From CAZMRW01 sp964568805 (GTDB taxonomy: Bacteria; Pseudomonadota; Gammaproteobacteria; Methylococcales; Methylomonadaceae): 27,711 bases of DNA. The translations under genes were made by a program, and so were the position numbers. Of this stretch, positions 15,944 to 23,171 are shown one piece after another. The stretch spans positions 1 to 27,711 of the forward strand of contig CAZMRW010000061.1 of assembly GCA_964568805.1 (NCBI GenBank), given 5' to 3'. The notes beneath the pieces are model-generated. The model was given only the letters and a program-made list of their open reading frames with translations, was not told where the DNA came from and ran no database searches. Positions within the stretch are counted from its first letter, which is position 1. Each line of letters starts with the position of its first letter.

Positions 15944-17410
15944 TTATTCCATGCGGTAATTGGGCGCTTCCTTGGTAATCGTCACATCATGGACATGGCT
16001 TTCCCTCATGCCCGCGCTGGTGACACGCACAAACTGGGCTTTTTCATGCAGCGCTGCAATCGTTTGACTGCCGGTATAGCCCATGCTGGAACGGATGCCG
16101 CCCAGCAGTTGATGAATGACCGCCAGCAAACTGCCTTTATAGGGCACCCGGCCTTCAATACCTTCCGGCACCAGCTTTTCAGTCGAATCGGTTTCTTCCT
16201 GGAAATAGCGGTCGCTGGAGCCTTGCTGCTGCGACATCGCTCCCAAGGAACCCATGCCGCGGTAGGACTTATAGGAACGCCCCTGAAACAGTTCCGTCTC
16301 TCCCGGAGCCTCTTCAGTACCGGCAAACAAACCGCCCATCATGACGGCATAAGCACCCGCCGCGAGGGCTTTGGCGACATCGCCGGAATAACGGATACCG
16401 CCATCGGCAATCAAAGGCACTCCGGTTCCTTTCAATGCCGCGGCGACATTGCTGACCGCGGTGATTTGCGGTACACCGACGCCGGCGACGATACGCGTGG
16501 TGCAGATGGACCCTGGGCCGATACCGACCTTAACGCCGTCTGCGCCCGCTTCAACCAGAGCAAGCGCGGCTTCTGCCGTCGCGATATTGCCGCCGATGAC
16601 CTGAATATTGGGATAGTGCTGCTTTACCCAGCGCACTCTGTCCAAAACGCCCTGGGAATGGCCGTGCGCCGTATCGACAACAATAACATCGACGCCTGCC
16701 GCAACCAGCGCGGCAACACGATCTTCGGTACCCTGTCCGGTCCCGACCGCCGCGCCGACGCGCAGCCGTTCCTGCTCGTCCTTGCAAGCTTGCGGATAAT
16801 CCTTGGCTTTCTGGATATCCTTCACGGTAATCATGCCGCGTAAATGAAAAGCGTCGTTGACCACCAGCACCTTTTCGATACGATGCTTGTGCAGCAACTG
16901 GATGACTTCTTTGCGATCGGCGTTTTCGCTGACGGTAACCAGCCGTTCCTTCGGCGTCATGATCTTTGACACAGGCTCATCGAAGCTTGTCTCGAATCGC
17001 AAATCCCGGCTGGTAACAATGCCGACCAGTTCATCGCCCTTGACCACAGGCACACCGGAAATATTTTTGGCGCGCGTCAGGCTGATGACATCGCGGATGC
17101 TGACATCCGGGCCAACGGTAATCGGGTCCTTGATCACCCCGCTCTCGTATTTTTTAACATGCCGGACTTCCCGGGCCTGCTGCTCGGCGGTCATATTCTT
17201 ATGAATAATGCCGATGCCACCCTCCTGGGCCATGGCAATTGCCAGCCTGGCTTCGGTAACGGTATCCATCGCCGCTGAAACCAGTGGGATGTTAAGGGAA
17301 ATGCCCCGTGTCAGCCGCGTCTTCATTTCTACATCGCGTGGTAGCACAGTAGAGTGCGCGGGCACCAATAAAACGTCATCGAATGTGAGCGCTTCCTGAA
17401 GTATTTGCAT
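15944..17410 (-). CDS. guaB: Inosine-5'-monophosphate dehydrogenase
   Basis: Oxidises IMP to XMP with NAD+, the committed step to guanine nucleotides. The 488-residue product has the full bacterial IMPDH layout: a TIM barrel interrupted by two CBS domains (about 92-205), the catalytic loop GIGPGSICTTR with its cysteine, and the flap GMGSLGAMSQQQGSSDRYF. The N-terminus MQILQEALTFDDVLLVPA is the family consensus, so the ATG at 17410, with AGGTG eight bases upstream, is chosen over the frame's earlier start at 17419. The stop is 80 bp before guaA on the same strand, with a terminator-like hairpin between them. Confidence 0.97.
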   Translation of the reverse strand: MQILQEALTFDDVLLVPAHSTVLPRDVEMKTRLTRGISLNIPLVSAAMDTVTEARLAIAMAQEGGIGIIHKNMTAEQQAREVRHVKKYESGVIKDPITVGPDVSIRDVISLTRAKNISGVPVVKGDELVGIVTSRDLRFETSFDEPVSKIMTPKERLVTVSENADRKEVIQLLHKHRIEKVLVVNDAFHLRGMITVKDIQKAKDYPQACKDEQERLRVGAAVGTGQGTEDRVAALVAAGVDVIVVDTAHGHSQGVLDRVRWVKQHYPNIQVIGGNIATAEAALALVEAGADGVKVGIGPGSICTTRIVAGVGVPQITAVSNVAAALKGTGVPLIADGGIRYSGDVAKALAAGAYAVMMGGLFAGTEEAPGETELFQGRSYKSYRGMGSLGAMSQQQGSSDRYFQEETDSTEKLVPEGIEGRVPYKGSLLAVIHQLLGGIRSSMGYTGSQTIAALHEKAQFVRVTSAGMRESHVHDVTITKEAPNYRME

Positions 17411-17445
17411 AAGCCACACCTAACAATCAACAAAGATAACCGAAT

Positions 17446-17473
17446 ATTATACTATTAATTAGTGTATTGTTTA
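17446..17473 (-). promoter_or_regulatory. Predicted sigma70 promoter of guaB
   Basis: On the minus strand TAAACA (17468-17473), a 16-bp spacer and a perfect TATAAT (17446-17451) lie about 36 bp before the guaB ATG, in a very AT-rich stretch. The -35 box is only a partial match. Confidence 0.5.
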
Positions 17474-17771
17474 TTAAATTATATATAAATCCGACAAACT
17501 CCGGCTATCCGACAAAATCTCTGCAATTGATAAGACAATGCCTTTGTTTCTTTTGTTGCCGGACACGGCTTTGAAGCTAAAAAGATTTCGAAATTAGATT
17601 AATACCCTTTAACTCAACACTCGCTTCATTACTTAATCGCTTATCTTGTAGAAAAAATCAGGAGCAACCGGCTTAGTTATCTTCTGTATTACCCTGATTC
17701 AGCTTTCTCTGTGTTTTTTCCGTCAGCTCGCAGTTTTAATTCAGGCTTCCTCCGGACAATACATAGCGGTA

Positions 17772-17801
17772 TTGCCCTTGCCGTTAACTAGCCGCTATAA
17801 T
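17772..17801 (+). promoter_or_regulatory. Predicted promoter of the YcaC-like gene
   Basis: TTGCCC (17772-17777), an 18-bp spacer and a perfect TATAAT (17796-17801) face the hydrolase gene. The resulting leader would be about 170 bases. The -35 match and spacer length are only fair. Confidence 0.4.
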
Positions 17802-17976
17802 TATCAACTCATATTAAATGCTAATCACTGCAGACTCTCAAGCAGAGCATTTACCCTATAAGATCACGCTCTTGCCGGGCGTAAAAAATCAAATTCAGCC
17901 GACAAAAAACCGCGCGGATGAATTGCGCGTTAGGCTCACGGACATTCTGCACTATATCAACCAAAGGAAAATCAAT

Positions 17977-18615
17977 ATGAAACCTGAGTTCAAATACAAT
18001 CGCCTTGACAAGCATGACGTCGCCGTTCTGCTGGTGGACCATCAATCCGGCCTCACAAACCTCGTCCAGGATTTTTCGCCGGATGATTTCAAAAACAATG
18101 TCCTTGCCTTGGCCGATGCCGCCAAGTACTTCAATTTACCGACCATATTGACGACGAGCTTCGAGGACGGCCCGAATGGCCCGCTGGTCCCGGAACTGAA
18201 GGAACTGTTCCCCGACGCACCGTATATTGCGCGTCCCGGCAATATCAACGCCTGGGATAACGAGGATTTCGTGAAAGCCGTAAAGGCCACAGGAAAAAAA
18301 CAATTGCTGATCGCCGGTATTGTCACCGAAGTCTGCGTTGCATTTCCGGCCCTATCGGCCCGGGAAGAGGGTTACGAAGTCTTCATCGTCACCGATGCCT
18401 CGGGAACATTTAACAAGACAACGAGGGATGCGGCCTGGACTCGGATGACTCAAGCGGGCTGTCAATTGATGACCTGGTTCGGCGTCGCGTGCGAATTGCA
18501 TCGCGACTGGCGCAATGACATCGAAGGTCTGGGGACACTCCTCTCAAATCATCTCCCGTCGTATCGGTGTTTGATAATCAGTTATATGGCCGGAAAGAGC
18601 GCCGCGCAGAACTAA
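17977..18615 (+). CDS. YcaC-like isochorismatase-family cysteine hydrolase
   Basis: A cytosolic amidohydrolase of the isochorismatase superfamily, close to E. coli YcaC, an oligomeric enzyme whose physiological substrate is unknown. The 212-residue product has the catalytic triad motifs: VLLVDHQSG with the Asp near residue 20, a Lys in the KATGKKQ region, and GIVTEVCVAFPAL with the nucleophilic Cys near 118. PYIARPGNINAWDNEDFVKA and TWFGVACELHRDWRNDIEG are stretches I recall as nearly identical in YcaC. That unusually strong conservation across genera fits recent horizontal transfer. The ATG at 17977 is chosen because AAAGGAAA lies just upstream and the YcaC fold starts there. Confidence 0.88.
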   Translation: MKPEFKYNRLDKHDVAVLLVDHQSGLTNLVQDFSPDDFKNNVLALADAAKYFNLPTILTTSFEDGPNGPLVPELKELFPDAPYIARPGNINAWDNEDFVKAVKATGKKQLLIAGIVTEVCVAFPALSAREEGYEVFIVTDASGTFNKTTRDAAWTRMTQAGCQLMTWFGVACELHRDWRNDIEGLGTLLSNHLPSYRCLIISYMAGKSAAQN

Positions 18616-18727
18616 TTGAAAAAGCAAGTAGCTCCGAAAGCGATAAGTACGAGAAATTTTGGTGAAATCCTGCATTATTTAAACCGACCTCTCAGCGTGG
18701 TAACATCGTCTGTGGCGGACTAGAATA

Positions 18728-18895
18728 CCTGATCGCGCATTATGGAAACTACTTTTCGCTTGCGGCGGCGCGGCTTTGGGTGTAATTTCTTGCCCTGACA
18801 TGGCGGTCGACGGGCTCTCCTCTTATCTATACGCCAGACCCACCCCAGACCCGGCCGATACCAACGATATCAACAGCTTTGCGAAGAAATTATGA
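18728..18895 (+). pseudogene. Possible remnant of a small exported protein (no proper start codon)
   Basis: One open frame ends in TGA overlapping the start of the next gene as ATGA. Its translation contains LWKLLFACGGAALGVISC, which looks like a lipoprotein signal with a C-terminal lipobox cysteine, then about 35 polar residues ending NSFAKKL. No ATG or GTG precedes the signal-like part before an upstream stop; the only in-frame ATG (18800) would give 31 residues without a signal. It may be a decayed gene, a gene with a rare start codon, or chance. The rest of the 276-bp gap (18616-18891) shows nothing. Confidence 0.25.
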
Positions 18896-19551
18896 GCAAC
18901 ATTTACGGCGATCAGCACAGGCTCTTGCAGCAAGAGTTTGACACCACAAAATTGGCCGACAGGGTCAAAGAGATCATTGTGTTAACGGAGATTGCGGACG
19001 ACCATAAATCATTTATCGAAAGCCGCGACCTGTTCTTTCTCACCACGATCGATCACCGAGGTTACCCCACCTGCTCCCACAAAGGCGGTGCGCCCGGTTT
19101 CGTCAAGGTGGTGGACAACAAGACCCTTGCTTTCCCAAGTTACGACGGCAATGGCATGTTCCTATCCATGGGCAATATTACGGCTAACAACAAGATCGGG
19201 ATGCTGTTTATCGATTTCGAGACGCCGCACCGGGTACGGGTGCATGGCACTGCCAGTATCGATAAACTTGATCCGTTAATCCAGGAGTTCCATGGCGCGG
19301 AACTGGTTGTGCGTGTCACGGTTACCGAAATTTTCGTCAATTGCCCACGCTACATTCATAAATACCGGCGCATACAACCCTCTAAATATGTCCCGCAGAT
19401 CGGCTGCGAAACGCCATTTGCGCCACAATGGAAACGCATCGATGCCATACAGGATGTACTTCCGGAGCACGAAAAAGACATCGCAGAGAAACTGGGGGGA
19501 ACTATCTCGCCGGAAGAATACGGAATACTCCTGATGAAGGGCGAAGGTTGA
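18892..19551 (+). CDS. Pyridoxamine 5'-phosphate oxidase-family (FMN-binding split barrel) protein
   Basis: A flavin-binding split-barrel protein of the PPOX class, probably an oxidoreductase; the substrate is unknown. It is not PdxH, which has a different signature. The 219-residue product starts with a helical region (LADRVKEIIVLTEIADDHKSFIESR) and then the barrel: DLFFLTTIDHRGYPTCSHKGG, LAFPSYDGNGMFLSMGNI and NNKIGMLFIDFETPHRVRVHG, the usual order of strands around the FMN site. The C-terminal part has NCPRYIHKYRRI, typical of this subgroup. It lies between the YcaC-like hydrolase and a lipoprotein gene on the same strand. No strong ribosome site is seen; a possible short upstream frame overlaps its start. 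Confidence 0.85.
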   Translation: MSNIYGDQHRLLQQEFDTTKLADRVKEIIVLTEIADDHKSFIESRDLFFLTTIDHRGYPTCSHKGGAPGFVKVVDNKTLAFPSYDGNGMFLSMGNITANNKIGMLFIDFETPHRVRVHGTASIDKLDPLIQEFHGAELVVRVTVTEIFVNCPRYIHKYRRIQPSKYVPQIGCETPFAPQWKRIDAIQDVLPEHEKDIAEKLGGTISPEEYGILLMKGEG

Positions 19552-19657
19552 CGGGCGCGATTCAAACCCCGCTTTGCACACCTGACGACAGCTATCCGCT
19601 ATGCCTCAAATGCCAATTGAAACTTACCTTACGATGCAGTCGAAAGAAACAAACATC

Positions 19658-20323
19658 ATGACCAAGTTTAGCTGGTTGAAGAGAACCCTCTATTTTTACT
19701 TGCTTCCAACGCTGCTCGCTTGCACGGCGCCAGGCTTGAGTACGACGACAATTAGAGAGTCCGCGCCCCAGGATATCCGTGCCTTTTTCAAGAGCAAGAA
19801 TATGGACGTCGTCACCTTTCTTGGATACTCCGGCGCCGAGTATGAGAACAAGGCGTTGATGTTGGAGCAAGCCTCCCAGATTCTCGACCGGTATGAGCCG
19901 GCAAAAACCATCGTTAACATCGGCGCCACGCCCGAGGGTATTGGCGCCGTTTACGAAATCGCAAAGCGGAAGGGGTTCATGACCTCGGGCATCATTTCAA
20001 CCCAAGCCCAAAAAACCAAGGTCACGTTATCTCCCTTCGTTGATGTCGTGTTTTATGTGAAAGATGACACATGGGGCGGATTCCTTCCCGGAACCGAGAA
20101 ACTGTCTCCCACCTCGGCCGCGATGGTGGAAAATAGCGATGTACTCGCTGCAATAGGCGGCGGCGAAGTGGCCAGGGATGAACTGATTGCGGCAACACGG
20201 CTAGGCAAACGCGTTCAATTCATCCCCGCCGACATGAATCACCGGATTGCGCTAAAGAAAGCGTTGAAAAAAGCGCAACCAGCTCCAACGGACTTTCGTG
20301 GCGCAGCTGCGACCTTATACTAG
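19658..20323 (+). CDS. Predicted lipoprotein with a SLOG/Rossmann-like domain
   Basis: The function is unknown. The 221-residue product starts with a basic N-terminus and hydrophobic core ending in a lipobox, LLAC (C22), with Thr at +2, so an outer-membrane lipoprotein is predicted. The rest reads as a Rossmann-like nucleotide-binding domain: VVTFLGYSGAEYE (53-63), IVNIGATPEGIGAVYEIAK (85-103) and DVLAAIGGGEVARDELIAA (161-179). The last resembles the glycine-rich loop of the SLOG (LOG/DprA/TIR-SLOG) superfamily but lacks the PGGxGTxxE of cytokinin-activating LOG enzymes. The frame opens at 19601, but the ATG at 19658 begins the signal peptide. It follows the PPOX-class gene by 106 bp. Confidence 0.72.
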   Translation: MTKFSWLKRTLYFYLLPTLLACTAPGLSTTTIRESAPQDIRAFFKSKNMDVVTFLGYSGAEYENKALMLEQASQILDRYEPAKTIVNIGATPEGIGAVYEIAKRKGFMTSGIISTQAQKTKVTLSPFVDVVFYVKDDTWGGFLPGTEKLSPTSAAMVENSDVLAAIGGGEVARDELIAATRLGKRVQFIPADMNHRIALKKALKKAQPAPTDFRGAAATLY

Positions 20324-20530
20324 ACCCTTGTGATATTTCGGCGTGCGGCACACTTGAACTCATTTTAGTCATCCTCTCACCGAAAAGACCCATGATTCAT
20401 ACAGACAGTTGCCAGTAGGGTGCAGTTCGGATTGAAGTTAATATTGCCTGGCCAATAAAAGATTCGATCCGGTCAAGCGGAAACGGCAATGATCACGTGC
20501 CAAGCCTGGTAACAAAAGTTAATTTAATCA

Positions 20531-20559
20531 TTAACATCCGAAATTAATACCCGTGTAAT
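20531..20559 (+). promoter_or_regulatory. Predicted sigma70 promoter of the ECF sigma gene
   Basis: TTAACA (20531-20536), a 17-bp spacer and TGTAAT (20554-20559) are each one base from consensus and lie about 54 bp before the ATG. No ECF-type TGTCGA motif is seen here, so the sigma gene is probably read by the housekeeping sigma factor. The remainder of the gap from 20324 shows nothing notable. Confidence 0.55.
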
Positions 20560-20612
20560 CGCATCGTGTTAATTTCTTTTCTTCTTTTCAACATATGTGA
20601 CTGTGAATTGTT

Positions 20613-21854
20613 ATGGACAAAAGGGTCATCCGGCATCAGATTGAAACGATCTACCGACAGGAATCGAGGCGCATATTTGCCACGTTGTTACGATTACTGG
20701 GCGATTTCGATGCCGCCGAAGAGGCCCTGCAGGAAGCATTCAAGGCCGCGGCGCAACACTGGCCGGAAGAAGGCCTGCCGGCTCATCCCCGCGCCTGGCT
20801 GATCTCGGCCGGACGCTTCAAGGCCATCGATCAAATCCGTCGCGAAACCCGGCTCAGCACGGCCAAGGAATGGCTGCAGACGCAATCGGAAGAAGCCGAT
20901 GCCTGCATTGAGGAAAACGATTCTATAGAAGACGACCGCTTGCGCCTTATTTTCACTTGCTGCCATCCTGCGCTCGCTTCGGATAGTCAAGTCGCCCTGA
21001 CCCTTCGGGAAGTGTGCGGCCTGACCACCGAAGCGATTGCGAACGCCTTTCTGGTGCCGCCCACCACCCTGGCTCAGCGAATCGTGCGTGGCAAAGCAAA
21101 AATCCGGGCCGCCGGCATCCCTTATGAAGTCCCTTCTTTCGACGCATTGCCGGAAAGGCTGGATAACGTGCTGACGGTCGTTTATCTGATCTTCAACGAA
21201 GGTTATCATGCTTCCAGCGGCAACGCCTTGACCCGTCCGGATTTATCGCAGGAGGCCATTCGGCTTGGACGCTTGCTGCTGGCTTTACTGCCCGATTCGG
21301 AAATCATCGGATTATTGGCATTGATGCTGCTGCATGAATCCCGTCGAGCGGCGCGCACCACGGCCGAAGGCGATATTATTCTGCTCGAGCACCAGGATCG
21401 CTCGCGCTGGGATAAAACTCTGATCGATGAAGCGAAAACGCTGCTCCAACAGGCGTTTGCCTTCGATCAGGTCGGAAGCTATACGATAGAAGCGGCCATC
21501 GCCGCCTTGCATGCCGATGCACCCGACACGGCCAGCACCGACTGGAACGGCATCGTTAACTACTACGACATGCTGCTGACTGCCTCACCGTCGCCGGTCG
21601 TAGAGTTGAACCGAGCGGTCGCCGTGGCCATGCATCGCGGCCCGGAGGCAGGGTTAGTCATTATTGAAGACATTTTCCGGCGAGGTAATTTAAACCACTA
21701 TCCTCTCGCTCACGCCGCCCACGCCGATCTGTGCCGCCGTCTAGGACGAAATCAACAGGCCCGCAATTCCTATCAAAAGGCGCTGAATCTTTCCGTGCAG
21801 GAACCGGCGAAAAAGTTTCTGCGTCAACGTCTCGACGAACTTAATGATGATTGA
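20613..21854 (+). CDS. ECF42-type RNA polymerase sigma factor with long C-terminal extension
   Basis: An alternative sigma factor predicted to direct RNA polymerase to the DGPF-protein genes downstream. The 413-residue product is about twice the length of an ordinary ECF sigma. Region 2 is near 10-85 (ATLLRLLGDFDAAEEALQEA, then HPRAWLISAGRFKAIDQIRR). Region 4 is near 112-175 (LTLREVCGLTTEAIANAFLV, then AQRIVRGKAKIR). The extension (about 185-413) begins LTVVYLIFNEGYHAS, holds VELNRAVAVAM and TPR-like helices, and ends FLRQRLDEL, as in the ECF42 (DUF6596) group. That group has no cognate anti-sigma gene, and none is found here; control is thought to act through the extension. The ATG at 20613 has no clear Shine-Dalgarno sequence. 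Confidence 0.92.
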   Translation: MDKRVIRHQIETIYRQESRRIFATLLRLLGDFDAAEEALQEAFKAAAQHWPEEGLPAHPRAWLISAGRFKAIDQIRRETRLSTAKEWLQTQSEEADACIEENDSIEDDRLRLIFTCCHPALASDSQVALTLREVCGLTTEAIANAFLVPPTTLAQRIVRGKAKIRAAGIPYEVPSFDALPERLDNVLTVVYLIFNEGYHASSGNALTRPDLSQEAIRLGRLLLALLPDSEIIGLLALMLLHESRRAARTTAEGDIILLEHQDRSRWDKTLIDEAKTLLQQAFAFDQVGSYTIEAAIAALHADAPDTASTDWNGIVNYYDMLLTASPSPVVELNRAVAVAMHRGPEAGLVIIEDIFRRGNLNHYPLAHAAHADLCRRLGRNQQARNSYQKALNLSVQEPAKKFLRQRLDELNDD

Positions 21855-21881
21855 TACGGCCCGGTAAATCATAGCTTTCTA

Positions 21882-21908
21882 CAACAATCAAACTCCAACA
21901 ATCAAACT
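21882..21908. repeat. Short tandem direct repeat after the ECF gene
   Basis: CAACAATCAAACT occurs twice (21882-21894 and 21896-21908) with a 14-bp period, about 30 bp after the sigma-factor stop. It may be a replication slippage product; no function is evident. Confidence 0.6.
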
Positions 21909-21963
21909 TTGCCCTTTTTCCAGATGGGCAGGATTTGCCGTATCAACAGTTTATCGGCCGCTA

Positions 21964-21981
21964 TTTTTTATCGATAAAAAA
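21964..21981. promoter_or_regulatory. 18-bp perfect AT-rich palindrome upstream of the ECF target promoter
   Basis: Six T, ATCGAT, then six A make a perfect 18-bp palindrome. It ends 10 bp before the putative ECF -35 box, where an UP element or an operator would lie. It could also act as a weak bidirectional terminator after the sigma gene, but the stem is almost all A-T. Confidence 0.5.
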
Positions 21982-21991
21982 ATTTTTCGAC

Positions 21992-22018
21992 TGTCGATTT
22001 GCCGGTAATCCAAACGAC
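21992..22018 (+). promoter_or_regulatory. Candidate ECF42-dependent promoter of the DGPF operon
   Basis: TGTCGA (21992-21997), a 17-bp spacer and CGAC (22015-22018) lie about 124 bp before the YciI-family ATG. As I recall, ECF42 target promoters in Streptomyces carry TGTCGA in the -35 and a CGA/TC-type -10 element, which this matches. The only other TGTCGA in the cluster (22520) has no -10 partner. Confidence 0.65.
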
Positions 22019-22141
22019 TATAGGGCAAAGAACATTTAATGTTGGAGTCAAGAGATAAACAGCGCCGGATCGTGTCTCAATAGAATTACGATGGCAAATC
22101 TCGCTTTCAATGCCTCAGCAAACTTACTCAGGAGTGAAACC

Positions 22142-22498
22142 ATGAAATATCTTTTGCTTGTCTATGGCGATGAACAGGCCTGGACTGAACAAGAACGCAG
22201 CGAGTGCATGATCGAATCCACAGAACTTTGCCATGACCTGCACCGCAACGGCTGCTATCTCGGCGCCTCACCCTTGCAGCCTGTGTCAACCGCGACCTGC
22301 ATCAAAGTCCGGGAGGGCAGGCGGCTGATCACGGACGGCCCGTTTGCGGAAACCCATGAACAACTCGGCGGCTATTTTCTGGTTGAGGTGAGCAATCTCG
22401 ATGAAGCCATCGCCATTGCGAGCCGGATACCCGCCGCTACGAAAGGCACCGTCGAAATCCGGCCTCTGGTCGAACTGGCAGGCCTGCCGGAAATTTAG
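22142..22498 (+). CDS. YCII-related (DGPF) protein
   Basis: A small ferredoxin-fold-type protein of the YCII/DGPF family, the class of gene most often found beside ECF42 sigma factors. The biochemical role of DGPF proteins is not known; a dimeric small-molecule enzyme or binding protein is possible. The 118-residue product begins MKYLLLVYGDEQAW, carries the name-giving motif in LITDGPFAE (D65-F68), followed by EQLGGYFLVEV and the usual C-terminal VEIRPL. The ATG at 22142 is preceded by CAGGAG and begins at the family consensus; an earlier in-frame ATG at 22091 would add 17 unrelated residues. It is the first gene after the candidate ECF promoter. Confidence 0.9.
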   Translation: MKYLLLVYGDEQAWTEQERSECMIESTELCHDLHRNGCYLGASPLQPVSTATCIKVREGRRLITDGPFAETHEQLGGYFLVEVSNLDEAIAIASRIPAATKGTVEIRPLVELAGLPEI

Positions 22499-22639
22499 CC
22501 GCTTATTTGCCGGCCGCTTTGTCGAAAAGGCTTGTACCCAGCAAAAAATTGTTCCTTTCTCTTATTTGAACAACCCGTTGCGGCCTGTTTCCATCGGCTG
22601 CAGCATTTTTAAGTCATCGTAATTTTTTAGGAGTCAGTT

Positions 22640-23125
22640 ATGAATAACAAAGAAAATCCCGCCGATTCAGCCTGCATGCCTGCCATTACACCGCATCTGG
22701 TATGCGCCGGCGCGGCCGAAGCCACCGATTTCTATACAAAAGCTTTTGGAGCCACCGAAATGATCCGGCTTCCCGCCTCGAACGGAAAGCTGATGCACGC
22801 CTGTGTGAACATCAACGGATCGGCAGTCATGCTGGCGGATGAGTCACCGGAACACGGCATGCTCGGCCCCAAGTCCCTTAACGGCACACCGGTAACGATT
22901 CATCTCAATGTCCCCAACGTGGATGCGTTTTTTAACCAGGCCGTCTATGCCGGCGCAACGGTGATCATGCCGGTTGCGGACATGTTTTGGGGCGATCGCT
23001 ACGGCGTCGTCGAAGATCCGTTCGGACACCGCTGGTCCATTGCAACGACACAGCGCCGGTTGACGAAAGAGGAATTAGTTGTAGCCGCGCGTGCCGCAGA
23101 AAAAGAATGTCTCAAAAGCCAATGA
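22640..23125 (+). CDS. VOC-family protein (PhnB-like glyoxalase/bleomycin-resistance fold)
   Basis: A cytosolic vicinal-oxygen-chelate-fold protein of unknown substrate. Related proteins include glyoxalase I, antibiotic-binding resistance proteins and PhnB. The 161-residue product shows ITPHLVCAGAAEATDFYTKAFGA at the first module and NGTPVTIHLNVPNVDAFFNQA at the second, ending WGDRYGVVEDPFGHRWSIAT, as in the PhnB-like branch. Candidate metal ligands are the His in ITPHLV and the His in VTIHLN. A clear AGGAGT precedes the ATG. It is 141 bp after the first DGPF gene and 46 bp before the fusion gene, with no terminator seen, and is probably co-transcribed. VOC genes recur near ECF sigma/DGPF clusters. 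Confidence 0.88.
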   Translation: MNNKENPADSACMPAITPHLVCAGAAEATDFYTKAFGATEMIRLPASNGKLMHACVNINGSAVMLADESPEHGMLGPKSLNGTPVTIHLNVPNVDAFFNQAVYAGATVIMPVADMFWGDRYGVVEDPFGHRWSIATTQRRLTKEELVVAARAAEKECLKSQ

Positions 23126-23171
23126 GCCGTGAACCTGAACCGTTAAAAAATCTTTATCAGGAGCTAACATT

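Larger units (their letters stand above)
17411..17976. other. 566-bp divergent intergenic region guaB / YcaC-like gene
   Basis: No convincing gene is seen. Beyond the two predicted promoters it holds a direct repeat of ATCCGACAAA (17489-17498 and 17507-17516, 18-bp period), a possible regulator site or chance. The plus-strand frame of the hydrolase is open from an ATG at 17818, but that 53-residue extension has no family similarity and no ribosome site. Confidence 0.5.

Noticed and set aside
15941..16843. A 300-codon open frame on the plus strand
   Set aside because: It lies wholly antisense to guaB, whose product is an intact, unmistakable IMP dehydrogenase. The antisense translation has no recognisable motif; it is a shadow of codon bias.
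19553..19582. GATTCAAACCCC-like stretch suggesting a tRNA T-arm
   Set aside because: No acceptor stem, D-arm or anticodon arm can be folded around it.
19658..20323. Assignment as a cytokinin-activating LOG phosphoribohydrolase
   Set aside because: The PGGxGTxxE catalytic motif is missing; IGGGEVARDEL is only loosely similar, and a lipoprotein leader is present.
22520..22525. Second TGTCGA upstream of the VOC gene as another ECF promoter
   Set aside because: At 17 bp downstream there are only A residues and no CGAC/CGTC-type element, so it is probably chance; the VOC gene is likely read from the upstream promoter.
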